A DNA stretch of 64,000 nucleotides from Bursaphelenchus xylophilus (taxonomy: Eukaryota > Nematoda > Chromadorea > Rhabditida > Aphelenchoididae): contig CAJFCV020000003.1 in the NCBI GenBank assembly GCA_904066235.2, forward strand, positions 5,766,001-5,830,000, written 5' to 3'. The translations under genes were made by a program, and so were the position numbers. A model generated the notes under the pieces. That model saw nothing but the letters and a program-made list of their open reading frames with translations. It did not search any database and was not told where the DNA came from. This document shows, piece after piece, positions 18,934 through 30,920 of the stretch; position 1 is the first letter of the stretch; every line of letters begins with the position of its first letter.

Positions 18934-21900
18934 TTAATTCTCCGGCTTTATCGAGGACGAGGGAGTAGGAGTCGAGCTCGAGTTCCGGGAAGAGGAAGAT
19001 AAAGGAGTGTCCGGCTCAGGTGAGACCGGGTTGTTGGCATCGATGTCCATGGGATCAATCTCCGGCTTGAAAAGGGTCAATGCCGAGATGTTGTTGCGTT
19101 GATGGAGAAGATCAAAGTGCTGGATGTTGGAGGCCTCGGAGATCTTTGGAGATCTTACTTTCTTTGCATGTCTCACTCGACGACATCTAGCGGCTAATTT
19201 GCGCATGGCTTCACGGAAAGATTCCCAGAATTCTTCGTCGTCGGACACACGATTTCCCAACACTTTCCGACAGACATCTGAAGTAGAGAATTTCACCTTG
19301 TTGAAGACGACAACTTACGTTGTATATATATGATCCCACTGACTGGAAGGTTACTGTAATTTGAATGATTTGGAGCAGCTACAGTAGTCTGAGCCATTAA
19401 ACGAGATCCAAAGACACGTTTCTCCGCCAGCTTCTTGCATAACTGAGCCATGGTCTCTGACACATTTACATTTTCGTACTTCTTATTTTGCATAACTTGC
19501 TGAATTACTTGTTCCTCGGGTAATGGGCGGAAATCTTAAAGTATTCATGGTAAAAGTGGTTCTCTCAACTCACTCGGATCAACTTCCAGAGCTTGGGAAA
19601 CAGGGATCTGAATGGTCTCGACATTTGCCTCGGAGAGATCGTGCTCCTTGATGAGTCTAACGTAGTCATCGCTGGCCGCTCGAGGGAAACCGTGCATCTG
19701 GAAAAAAGCTGATCATTTGGCAATCACGACTTACTCTCCGTTCTCCATTCCGATCCATTGTTACACTCTGTTTGGGCGAAGATTCTTGTTGTTTGGCGTT
19801 GAAAAGGGTACTTCTGGCTTGCTGAATCTGCCTTTGTTGGACTGCTTGTTGTGCCAATTGTTGTTGTTGAGCTGCTTGTTGCTGGAGATGTTCTCTTTGC
19901 TGTTGTTGGAGAGATGGGTTGAAAAGGAGGTTCTGTTGAAGCTGAGGCAACGATGAAATCGCTGAACTTAACGAACTTAAGGCCTGATTGGAGACTTGAG
20001 CCGGTTGTTGAGGATTCTGAGGTTGAACTTTTTGTTGAGTCAGCTGGTTGATCAACATTTGATAGAGAGCCGGGTTGTTTGAAGCAATTGTAAGAAGACT
20101 ACTTAAGGTCTGACTTTGAGGAATGTTTGAATTGGAAGTGGCTGAGAGATTGTTGGATTGCAAAGAGTTGAACATGGCTGGTTGACGGACTTGTTGAGGG
20201 GGACTCATCATCACAAACTAGAAATAAGACATTAGTTGATTTAATTTCACCAATTATGTAGACAGTGAGGTGAATTAAATAGAATTGTAAATCAAGATAC
20301 ACAGGCGTGCTGTTTGTTTTAAGTCCAACACGTACCTGCGCATTGCTAGAGGAGGCTGAAGAAGACGTCTCGCTATGGTCATTACAAACCTGTTCAATAA
20401 AATTGTTGTCGTTTTTGATCTGCATGTTGTTACTGTTTAATGTGCCGACATTTTGAGGTAATTCAACGGTCGTCGAACTGTTTGGTATCACCGGATTTGA
20501 ATTCCAGAATCCTTGAAGAGCATTATTGCTCCGAGGATCCAGATTCTCCAGCAATTTATTGCTTGGACTAGCTGGACTGGTTCCATTTATCTGGTTGATC
20601 ATGTGCTGAAGCAGAGCGGGCGAGTTATTCAGCTGTTGTAGAGGCAACTCAGCTGCCACCAAGCGCTGTAACTCGGGAGTTCTGAGGTTCTGAAGGCCAA
20701 TTAAATGACGGCCAACAAGCAGACTGAATATCTGACGGAGTTCCACAACTTCTCTGAAATTGGAAAAAAGTCTGTGCTAATGACAAAAGGGACGTTATAT
20801 ATTTAAGACAAGAGTTCAGAAATCGTATCTTCCCAATGTCATTTGTTTTGCATTTGCACTTTTTGAATGAGCAAACAGGAAAGGAAGAAAGGTCGGCGTC
20901 GAAGGAACGTCTCATGCCCCGTTCCTCCAATCAGGGAACACCCAAAAACACCCCGGGACGAATCGCTGATGAAAAAAAACTTGCACTTTGCGCCACGCGG
21001 ACAGGTACGACGGATAAGAGGGGGACTTAGTCTACCTCCTCCAAAGTGCAACAACATCACCGTCCTATTCGGAAAGGGCATTCCTCGGACCAAAATGGAC
21101 CGAGTTTAGCTTTTCGGAGTAGACAGGAGTCCTGCCCTCAAGAAAACACCGTATTCTTTTTAAAACACAGTGGTTGAGCGCAGTGCAAGTCGCCACCGCC
21201 CTCCCCTCAACAGTGCAAATGATTCGGCCGTTCGGCCGCCGTTCGGAAATAAATTAGGAACAGGGCTGTGGTCTTTGTCTTCCTCAGCCGTTCGATCAAT
21301 CCAAACAAATGATGCCAGGAATCCCATTTACATACTTTAGAAATTTTTTCGGGAATCCTTTCAAAAACCTATAGTTATTATTACATACTGAGATTGCGTA
21401 ACAGTCGCGCAATAATTGTAATCATAATTTGGGAAATCAGATGGGCCGCCTGCATGATTATGAAAAAAATGTCAAACAATAACGGAATAACCATTTAAAA
21501 ATTTACCGTTTAAGTTCGGCGCAGCTAGAACAATTGGGATCAGGAATATTATTTTGATTGGGCACTCGATTATTGTTGACCTGACTGTCGCCGACGGCTT
21601 GGCTATTTAGATTTCCATTGCTTGAGTTTCCATTATTTGTACCATTCGTGCCCGGGAGGCCCACTATACGCTCGTCTTTCATGCGATAGTCTTCAGCTCC
21701 GCTGCGAAGATGCTGAAAGCAGAAGATTATGTCCTGTTAGGTGTTTCGGTATTAAGTTACAAAAAACAAAGGAAAAGTGCAAAACGATCAGTCATCGGGT
21801 GGAAGTTCCTAAAAACACAGACACCACGGTATTCGGCGGGTCGATAAACGCCATCGTTCCTTCGGCCGTTTTTTTAGACATCGATTGCGCGAACGCCGTC

Positions 21901-24900
21901 CACCCCACCCAAACCCGAGGAAACGACGACGGAAAAAAAGCACGCGACTCCAAAATAGCAACTCCTCATAGAACAAAAGCGCTTGGAATAGCGCCTGCGG
22001 CGTGAGGAAAAAAATAAAATAAGGCGGGAGATGTCACGTGAACCTCAAGAGAGAGAACAGGGTTACTCGGGACTCTTAAATCAACGACAAAATGAGCTTA
22101 AGACAACGACATTGGGAAGAGACCGATCATAGGAACGGCGACGAGAACTCCCCCCTCCCTCAGGGTCCAGAAACCCCCAGAAACGTCCAGTACAATGTTG
22201 TGAAAGTGAATAAAAATAGGACGAGACGAATGGACGTTCTCTCGTTCCACGCGTATGACCTTGTTTTTAAAGAAATAACGATTTCCACATAACAATGTCT
22301 GCACGGAAAATGGTGGTGGTGTATTCAAATAAGGAATTAATGTCATAATTTCACCGAATACAGAACATCCCAGGATTACAATAAAACAAAACAACAACTC
22401 AAGTCTGACAGTTACTCTTCCAGAAAACGAAAACACAAGGAATGAGGAATTGTTGCTGTCCCCGGGAGAGAACGGTCCGTTTGGATAGGACGCGCGACCG
22501 TTCCCGAGACAGATGTGAGAACAGGACATGGCCGACTGGTCAGTTGCTTGGAGTTAAAAAAGAGGAGGCCGGAGAGGAAGACGAATATTGGCGAGCGGAG
22601 GGCTCGTTCTGCCCCCGGGCTGACCAAAAACAAACGCTCGCTGGTGCCAATTTACATCCCCAGAAATCACATGTACATGTTTACGCGAGCCCAATGTCGA
22701 AACCGCAGGGCCGAACGTTCCTCAGAAAAATAAAAACAGAAAATTGGAAGTCTGAACACACGCGACAGAGTGGAAGTGCACGTGCCCTTGTCCAGGTCAT
22801 TCGATCCCTGGGTCGAGCCAGAGGAACGATGGGGACGGCCGCCTTTTGGGCGACGTGCCAAGAACAAGTCTGGCCACGCCCCCGTCCGTTCTGTCCCCGA
22901 GCAAAAGAAGCGCCTTTCTAGTTGTGTTGTTGTGAAAGAAGAGGCAGTTCGGAACGTTCTTCCCCCACCGCCCGTTCTGTTTCCCTCCCTTTGTGTCGTT
23001 ATGGATTTCGGCCGTTTGGCAAGCAGCCAACGAAATGAATAGGGCGAGGGGGGCTGCAGGAAGGGGCTGCTCCGTTCCGTTCAGTCCGTTTTTTGTTCTT
23101 CATATCATATCGATTGCAGACAGATTGCCCAATGATGACGACGCGAGGAACGCATTCCTTTGCACTTTATCATCTACTATATTTACACGTCTATCTCACC
23201 CGGGTAACTGAACACTCTGGTGATTCGTAGTCGGGTGGTGCATTCGGGCGCTGCAAACTGTGGTGATGCATTTTTGGGGTGGGTGAATTCTCGGGTGGTG
23301 AAGCAAATATTGCATTGATGGCTACTAAATACGACGTAACATTGCAAAGATTTCGAAATCTTTTAATTTTATTGCAATTTTATTAATTTTTAGACCACTG
23401 TTGGTCCTTTTATTAATGTTATATTTATTGCAAGTCGCCGAAACATTTCATTTGGGGGCGGATCCCGCAACTAGAGATATAATGTTGCAAAATTGGTGAC
23501 AATCTAGCCAATGAGTTGAAATGAAAGTGAAATTGTTTAAATGGCAAAGGAAACATAGAAAAAGTCAAGAACTAGGGCTATATCCGGGTAATTAACCACG
23601 AGGCAGATTTCTTTATTGTTCAATGTTAACAATGTCAACGTTCCTCGACTCCAAACCGGGTTTCATTTTTGAATGCTCCTGCTCGAAAATCCCACAGCAA
23701 ATCAAAAATTAAGATTATTCTTAAAATTTACAGTGCCCTACAATTATCGTAATATTAACAGTACTGATAATGATGTTTTTTTGGATTCCTCATAGCCGAA
23801 ACCCCTAAAAATTAAAACTTTTGCAAACAATAAAAAAATTTTTAAATTTTTTACAGTCATACTTCGTAGCCATCAGTACAATATTTGCATCGCGCGAGAA
23901 TTCACCCACCTCAAAAATCCATCACCCGAATTTGCACCACCGGAATGCGGGATACCCGTGTATTCCCGATCCGATCATCATTTACATGTACATGGGTGTT
24001 CCACGCAGTTACAGATCTACTTGTCGTTACTCTGATGGGAAGAACAATTCGGTTTAATCAATCAATACTCTACTCTATCAATTCTCCGAAAATGGTCCGC
24101 GGGAGCGAGTTGCGCGACGAAAGTTATGAGGAGCATTGCGACAGTGGTTGCAGCGTCAAGGTCGAGCGATTTAGTCTCTTTTTTGGAAACGACGGGTTGT
24201 TTCCCTTGAGGGCCTCTCCGCTGATAACCTTTATCACTCGCAAAAACCATTTCGAACACATTTTTTGTCTCCCTCACATTTCCTATCACTTACCCAAAGC
24301 AGATTTAGGAACGGCCGAGGCTGATCCCAACTGGGATCGGAGCTCATAACCAAACAATGACGATTGTAAACTTTAGGGTTGAAATTAGAGACGCCTGAAT
24401 TCAACTGGCAGGAATAAACTGCATGACTTCTAATTCCAAAAGGGAGAATCTGGCATTCCTCGGGTCTTTCGGAGAGCCGGGAGTGACCAAGGCCTCAGGG
24501 CAAGAGCAAGAGGTTCGCTCGTTCCACGTCTTCCATCTTCAGTTGTTCATGCATTTTTTTGAGCGGCGTGTGCGGAGGGCGGAGAGAGAGAGAGCAGGAG
24601 ATGAGGAGCCAGCAAAGCGGCTCAAAAAAAAAAAACGACCGGAGGGCATAAAGGGACACCGAATGGACATTCTCTGTCCGTTTCGTTCCCCTCTTCGAAT
24701 GGACCGAGCAGGCCCACGGCCCATGTCAAACAAAAAGTTTCCGAATGCTGGAAGGGGGACGTGAAGACCCGACCACCACGAGTTCGCCGAGCCGCTAATG
24801 CCTCTAGGCACTTGCTGGCACGTCTCCAAAGGTCTGACCCAGACGACGCATGCGTGAGCCGGCCAAGTCCGCAGCTGGTTTAAAAAAGTGGACGGCGGTC

Positions 24901-25409
24901 CATGGCGAAGATTGATGACACAAATCATAAAAGTCTCGTAAACGTTAGAGTACTTTAGGATCAGATGACCTAACAATACCGTTAAGACAAATCAAACGAC
25001 ACGGTGTAAATAAAAAACATTTCCAAAAACTTAAGGCCAAAAATGCACAATGCATTTCAAAGTTTACAGCCCCATCTCCCTAAAAGCATAAGTCCGAAAC
25101 GGTTCTTTAAAAAAGTTTGAATTGGTTTAAATGCGAAGACACCTATTGAAAAGTGAGCTCGTCGAGTCTGATTTCGATTTCGGCAAAAATTGCGCGGAGA
25201 TTTAGAAGGAAGAAAGAGCGCTACAGGAGAGGAAAGTGAAAGTGGAGGCTCGTCTTACCTTGATGTACTCGAGAACGTCTTGACAATTGAGTCCGCCGAA
25301 CAACTGGGAGACGAACCCGGGATCGGACGCCGTGCCGCAGTCGTGCGGCGTGGGGTTGTGGGATGCCGTGGTGGACCCAATTGTGACTGGGTGTTGGACT
25401 AGCCGCGAC
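18934..25409 (-). CDS. Q/N-rich probable nuclear protein with conserved C-terminal helical block
   Basis: I do not recognise the family. Exons seen, 5' to 3': 25409-25257 (FVSQLFGGLNCQDVLEYIK, donor AAG/GTAAGA), 21717-21508 (HLRSGAEDYRMKDERIVGLP... CSSCAELKR), 20753 to about 20330 (EVVELRQIFSLLVGRHLIGL, LRTPELQRLVAAEL), about 20219-19730 (long polyQ-rich segment), then about 19700-18934. The last part contains RAASDDYVRLIKEHDLSEAN, IPVSQALEVDP, VSETMAQLCKKLAEKR, CRKVLGNRVSDDEEFWESF and MRKLAARCRRVRHAKK, ending in a Ser/Pro-rich tail. A helical N-terminal dimer-like region, polyQ and a basic helical C-terminal block suggest a transcription co-regulator (inference). The first coding exon was not found. 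Introns reach 3.5 kb and one holds a fold-back element. Confidence 0.7.
23197..23960. repeat. Fold-back element in a large intron of the Q-rich gene
   Basis: Imperfect inverted arms of about 140 bp. The left arm runs CACCCGGG...TTTTTGGGGTGGGTGAATTCTCG (23197-23340). The right arm is CGAGAATTCACCCACCTCAAAAA through ATACCCGTG (about 23820-23960). Shared blocks include TGATGGCTAC and GCAAATATTG. The arms carry indels, so this copy is older than the one at 7.2 kb. No coding content is seen. Confidence 0.7.
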
Positions 25410-27179
25410 CTGAAACAAGGAAGAGTGAAAGTGAGGCCAAATGGGAGAGGCCACGTCTCCAGAGTTGAACCCGGAGGTAAACCCGATCAAAGCGCTCGAG
25501 GCGAAAAGCATGAGTCTGGGCGGACAGCGAACAAACAAGGCCAAACCCCGACCGACTGCCTCTAAAAACCCCCTTCCCCTCGTCCAGCGGTCATTCTTCC
25601 CCCGGCGGATGTTTAGTTGCGTAAAAGCGAATGCCTGCACACGCAAAGGGACGAGAACTTGGCTTTGCGAAACGGCGTCCGGTTGCGTCGGACCCGAGCC
25701 GTCCGCCTTCCCTCCGCTCCGTCCGTAACCGGCCGGGCGGCTGGTTTTTGTCGCCGTGTGCACCTTTTTCCGCAGCTCTCGGACCTCTTGCCCCGAGGCG
25801 ATCGAGCTCCCTAGGTGCATGAGAATGACCTCTTACGCCACGTCCATTCTCACTCTCCCTTTCGGCGCGCACTTTCTTCTTTCACGCAGACCTCCTCCCG
25901 CTCTCCGTTTCGCCATGAAAAAAGGAGGTCTTTAAATGAGGAGAGCTCCACGCCCTTGAAACTTGCATTCCGCTCCCTCAGCCGGTCACTCCGGGCCGCT
26001 CTCTGTTCCCCATTCCATTCCTTTTCGAGTGCTGCTTCTACGAAATTCAGCCGAGCGAAAAGGAGCCCCGGACAGCCGCGTCCATCCAGCACGGCCACTT
26101 CTTACGTGCCCTTTGTTTACACAAGGTGTGAGAAGATGCGGGCTCTTCTACAGTTCCATCCCAATTTGAATATTATGCAAATAGAGGCATCCGGCTGCGC
26201 GAATGGACGCGCGACAATCTTGGCATAATTACGCAAAAATTGAAAGTAGCGGCGATTATCCGCTTAAATTGGTAAAACAACCATAAAAAACAAAATATTG
26301 AACAATTACGGTAGTATGTAAAGTTACCCTTAAGAAGTTGAAAAAAGAAAGATTCGAATATCATATCATATGTATAAAGCACATTCAGATTGTTCACATC
26401 TCATCGCTTGAGGGTCCAATGGAAGCAGAATGATTTTGCATATAGGTGGCGGAATAATGAATACAAAAAAGGATGAATGACCTCTCTGTATTGCCCTTTC
26501 CCATTTCCCTGAGGGTAAAATTCATAAGACGTCTTTCGAGGCCAGCCTCTGTCCGTCCAAGGCCCGGAAACGTAAAAAAAAGCCGATGGACGATGGTCAG
26601 AAGCGAAAAAAGAACGGGCCTTCTGGCTGGCGGTGTCCGAAGCAGAGGAAGAGATGGGAACGAGGCCATCTGCGAAGGAATTGCATGTCCAGTCCCCCTC
26701 TCTTCTTGTTTTAACCCCCGCTGGACTGAGCGTTGGATGCAAAATTTCAAAAAAAAAACGGGGAAATGAGAGAAATCAGAGAAGACCGCCGATGTCCGAG
26801 GTTCGAGAAGTAGGGAATGGACACCGTTCTCCCTCCGTCTTCCTGCAATTAGAGCTTCTTCATGTTGTTCTCCAAGGCCGTCCGGCTCAACAACATTCGC
26901 CAGCAATGTTCTGAAATTCGCCGCAGGTAAACTGGTTTCCGGCTACGTTTGCATTGTTGCCGTCGGCGCGAGATTCTAGGCTGGACGAAGGTCATTCGGC
27001 GTCACACGGGACCTGACGTTCCACCTGAAATCCCCCTCCCACCACTCTCTTGCGCAACAGATCAAGTTGGGCAACATGTTTTATTTAACTGAGAGATCAG
27101 AGCTGAATGAACATTTTTGTGTACACAAGGCATGAAAGGAGTGGACAAAGCGAATTCACGTAAAGACAAACAGAAGAGG
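25410..27179. other. Gene-free stretch upstream of the Q-rich gene
   Basis: No supported gene. The region has higher GC near 25.4-26.1 kb and many overlapping frames on both strands, as expected from base composition rather than coding. The promoter and perhaps a first exon of the Q-rich gene may lie here. The longest frame (26906-26394, minus) has no domain signal. Confidence 0.4.
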
Positions 27180-29088
27180 TCAGAAGAAGTGATGGCGCTC
27201 GAATTCCAGATATTCCGAGCCCTTGGGTAAAACGTTTTGATTCAATTTGTAGGGCTCGGCCCAGGTCTTGGAGAGTGTTGGGCTAGCTGGGGGGCGAGGT
27301 AAAGGATCTTCGAATTCTCGAATCAAATAAGAATAAAACTTGAAGGAAAGTTGAACCATCCAGATCAGCACTGATGTTATACTCCATACTAATAAGAGGG
27401 TATTCAGACTTTGCCAAGTGCATTTAGATTTCTGAAAAATGTTTGTTATGCAATTGTTATTGTACTTTATAATGATCGCCTACCCTTTGCAACGGAAACA
27501 TAATATTATATCGACTAGTATTCTTGAGCATCACCATTGTGATACTTTGATCCAATTGATTTAAAACGATGTCGTCCACCTTCAGATCTCGCTGATTTAC
27601 TTTGATTAAGCTTTCTGAAAAATCAAATAAAGATTATTGCTGTTACCTGAACTGTTAAGCACAGCGTTGTCCAGCAGATCCAGAATAGATTCGGTTGAAT
27701 TATTCGATTTATCGAATGGTTCTAACTCCTGATTAATCAGGAGATTTGGACAAGTCAGGATTTCATTTCCAAGTTTGGGCAGATCATCGTCTAAATACAG
27801 TCTGGTGAACAACTTTGATCTTACATGTCTCTACAGTAATCCAATCTGTTAAAGTAGTGGTTAAGACTGCTCCAATGTAATTTGTATAAAATCCCAAATG
27901 TGGATCCGAACAATCAAAGTACTGCAACAAAAATGCAATAATTATAAAACTTACCGGTACCACTTGATTGTTAATAATCCTGGGGACCAATACTATACTT
28001 GTTTTAATCCGAAACAGATTATCCATGGGGAATGCAAAGAATTGACTCAACGCCGTGATTTTTTGAACTCCAGTCAAAGAAGGATGGAGATTGGAGATGA
28101 TGGACTCGTCCTTGAGACACCCGTTGTTGCTGATTACTGTAACTTCTTGTTTTTTCTTTGAGATTACAGTAACCTCTTTGATCCACATTATAAAATCCTC
28201 GATCCCGTATTGTTCCGAACATCTCCATTCATGAAATACAATCTCTTCGAATCGTTTCTCTTTCCCCGAAGTCTTCACATGATGCTGGCATACTGTATTT
28301 ACTGAGGGGTTGCTAATTCCAAACAGATTTGTTTTATTGATTCCAGAACATTCCAGATGAAATTCCTTACTGCCTCCAGTTATTAAAACCTGAAAGAACA
28401 GAACTGCTCTTTAATTTTGAACTTTAAAGAATTGGAATTGCTGTTTAGATTGGTTACAGTAACCTGTTTTTACAATTCCTTTAAATGTTTACTAATATAT
28501 TGCGCAACCTTTTTTTGCTTTTGAACTTTTTGAAATTTATTGAAGAGTCGAGTTTTCGCCGAATGAAAAAAACAATTCAAATTAGTTCCCGAAACGTTCG
28601 ATCGTAAAATAAATAAATGAGGCAGGGGGGGGGGACCTACCGGATGGGGACTGACTCTGATGTAGACGTTAACCTTGACGGGCCCATTGTTATCATTGTT
28701 CAGGGGGTCGAGGTCTGCACAATGAAGAAGGGGGATGTCTACGTGCAGTGCATCCTTCGATTTAAACTCCAAATTGCAACGCTCACTCTCCTCATGACCA
28801 ACAACATAAACACGGCCCTTGGAGAGGGTTGATCTCGCCGTATTTGCGAATGTGACTCTCATCAAATCATCCAAACATATCACTTCCGGCAGCTCTGTAA
28901 GCAAATTGATGTCTCATTACTGCGAGAAATCGACGAGAGCGCCTCAGGCGATCACGGAACGGTTATGTAATCAGAGTGTAAAAAGAAGAAAGAAGGTCCA
29001 TTTGGGTGATCATAAATAATAGTCAATCTTACCAATCTCATCAGCCATGGAAACAGTGAGTAAAAGTACATAACACCAGAGGATCATG
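27180..29088 (-). CDS. ZP-domain (cuticlin-like) single-pass membrane protein
   Basis: The start ATG at 29088 gives signal peptide MILWCYVLLLTVSMADEI, then a GTAAGA donor. Later exons carry ELPEVICLDDLMRVTFANTA, HEESERCNLEFKSKDALHVD, FHLECSGINKTNLFG, NNGCLKDESIISNLHPSLTG and FAFPMDNLFRIKTSIVLVP followed by YFDCSDPH. The spacing of Cys and the C..D..I / F.FP pattern fit a ZP module. Near the C-terminus a hydrophobic stretch (LLLVWSITSVLIWMVQLSF) precedes a 45-residue tail ending at 27180. ZP proteins polymerise in cuticle or apical matrix and use a C-terminal anchor before cleavage. One splice near 27800 uses a very short intron (23 or 34 nt). Family assignment is moderate. Confidence 0.6.
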
Positions 29089-29918
29089 ACATATTCTGGA
29101 GTCTCTGGAGCCGGCTGAGTCAGCGACTTCTGGAGAGCCCTCGAGCCGCCACTGGATACCCATTAAGCGAACAAAGTTGTTTATTACTTTTAATTCTCCC
29201 TTAATTCCATCTTTTATTCGGTTTTTTGTGAAGGGGTCATCTCAAAAGGGGCCTTTGTACCTAATAATATTATACTTTCCACTTCAGTGGATGCTCACAA
29301 AACATGGCTTGGTCTGTCAAAGGTGATCAAGATTTTTTTGATATTGTCATCGAACTGGAGGGTGTTGAAACCAGAAAAACTGGATCAAAGGTCATTCCGC
29401 CCCTTAAATAGACCTCAGGAATTTTACAATCGTTTTTTACAATAGAAAAGATGACAAAAATACTTTTCTTCATATATTTTCTTTGGAGTAATGTTGTGAT
29501 TCTTGTCCATGTTTCGAATGACACCTACAGTTAACTGGTTTGAGGGAGCGATGCCTTCTGACGATGAAAACAGGCTTTTTTGAGCACCGTTCCATCGCTT
29601 TTTGTTGTTGAATCTCGCGAGAAGACTCTCCTTCGGACTTCTTCTCCTCCATTTTCCACCTCCCCCACTTGTTTCTGACCCTCTGAGGTTTTCACGAATT
29701 CGATCTTCTTTTTTCAAGGCTCCAGATGACACTTTATATTTAAATAGGAACGTTTTCCATTCCCAGCAGTGTCTTGATGCCTTCAGAAAACAATCCCAGA
29801 GAGTGACTACTTACTTTACTTCTCTGTTAACTTCATTTCCACGCCTTTCGCTTCTGTTTAAAAGACCTGCGCGAGTGGTTGGGGCTCTTTATTAACCACA
29901 AATTTGTTTTAGAGGGTT
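29089..29918. other. Intergenic region between divergent ZP-like and glutathione peroxidase genes
   Basis: No gene supported. Short frames lack homology. It should include both promoters. A polypyrimidine-rich block lies near 29600-29680. Confidence 0.4.
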
Positions 29919-30772
29919 ATGTGTCAAAGAATCGCGTTTCTATTGCTCCTCCTCTGGGGCTTCTGTGTATCCGAGCAGCCAGGTAAGGCAGTCTAAATTA
30001 CTTTTGATTACTGTATTTAAATATTTTATTTCACATTTGTTCATTTGTTAGGTCCCAAATTAATCGACGAAACCACTCGATGGAGCAAATGTAATGGAGT
30101 TAACCAGTCCATTTATGACTTTAATGTAGAGACTCTTCAAGGGGAATTCACGGATCTCTCGCAATACAAAGGACAAGTTCTCTTGGTCATCAATGTCGCT
30201 ACCTTCTGTGGTATGTTTCTTATTTGTTTTTGTTATTCTTTCAGCCTACACCCAACAATACACTGACTTTAATCCCCTGATCGAGAAGAACCGCGCCAAT
30301 GGAAATGATTTCACCATCCTGGCCTTCCCTTGCAACCAATTCTATCTTCAAGAGCCAGCTGAAAACCACGAGCTTTTGAATGGTTGGTTAAAAGACAAAC
30401 GATCATCAATGTAGTATTTTGCTTTTTAAAACCATTTATTTTTAAGGAATCATGCACGTCCGCCCTGGAAACGGCTGGAGACCTCACAGGAATCTGCATA
30501 TCTACGGGAAAGTGGAGGTGAATGGAGCCAACCATCATCCCCTATATGAATTCTTGAAGGATACTTGCCCTCAGACAGTTGTCCAGATCGGAAAGAGAGA
30601 CGAACTCATCTACAATCCTATCCGAGTAAATGACATCACCTGGAACTTTGAGAAGTTCTTGATCGATCGTCAAGGCCGTCCTCGTTATCGTTTCCATCCA
30701 ACGGCCTGGTCTCATGGCGAAGTTGTGCAACCTTTTGTGGAGAAACTTCTCAAGGAAAAGGCCGAATTATGA
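29919..30772 (+). CDS. Secreted glutathione peroxidase, cysteine type
   Basis: ATG at 29919 begins the signal peptide [18 protein letters not shown]. The catalytic site reads INVATFCAYTQQY: Cys replaces selenocysteine, and a 34-nt intron (after TTCTGTG) splits the codon just after it. The remaining tetrad is present: Gln in FPCNQF, Trp and Asn in [13 protein letters not shown]-type substitution gives [13 protein letters not shown]. About 220 residues, close to secreted GPx length. It reduces hydroperoxides, extracellularly or in the secretory path. The next gene, beta-mannosidase, starts 149 bp downstream on the same strand. Confidence 0.92.
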
Positions 30773-30823
30773 TTCATTAATTATTTGTAAATAGCCAACA
30801 TTTCCTGCCTTTTAGGGCCCGAT

Positions 30824-30829
30824 AATAAA
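30824..30829 (+). promoter_or_regulatory. AATAAA polyadenylation signal of the glutathione peroxidase gene
   Basis: AATAAA lies 51 bp past the stop codon. A candidate splice acceptor (GATATACAG, AG at 30881-30882) follows 52 bp later, in front of the beta-mannosidase ATG, the arrangement expected at a nematode operon junction. Confidence 0.55.
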
Positions 30830-30920
30830 TATTTGAACGGAAAGTTTATTTTGTGATAAGAGAAGGGACGTTAGATATACAGGAGAGGGCGATTCAGCCT
30901 TGTTTTGGACTCTTTTTGTG

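Noticed and set aside
26394..26906. 170-codon minus-strand frame between genes
   Set aside because: Overlaps other frames in a GC-richer intergenic stretch; no domain, splice or codon support.
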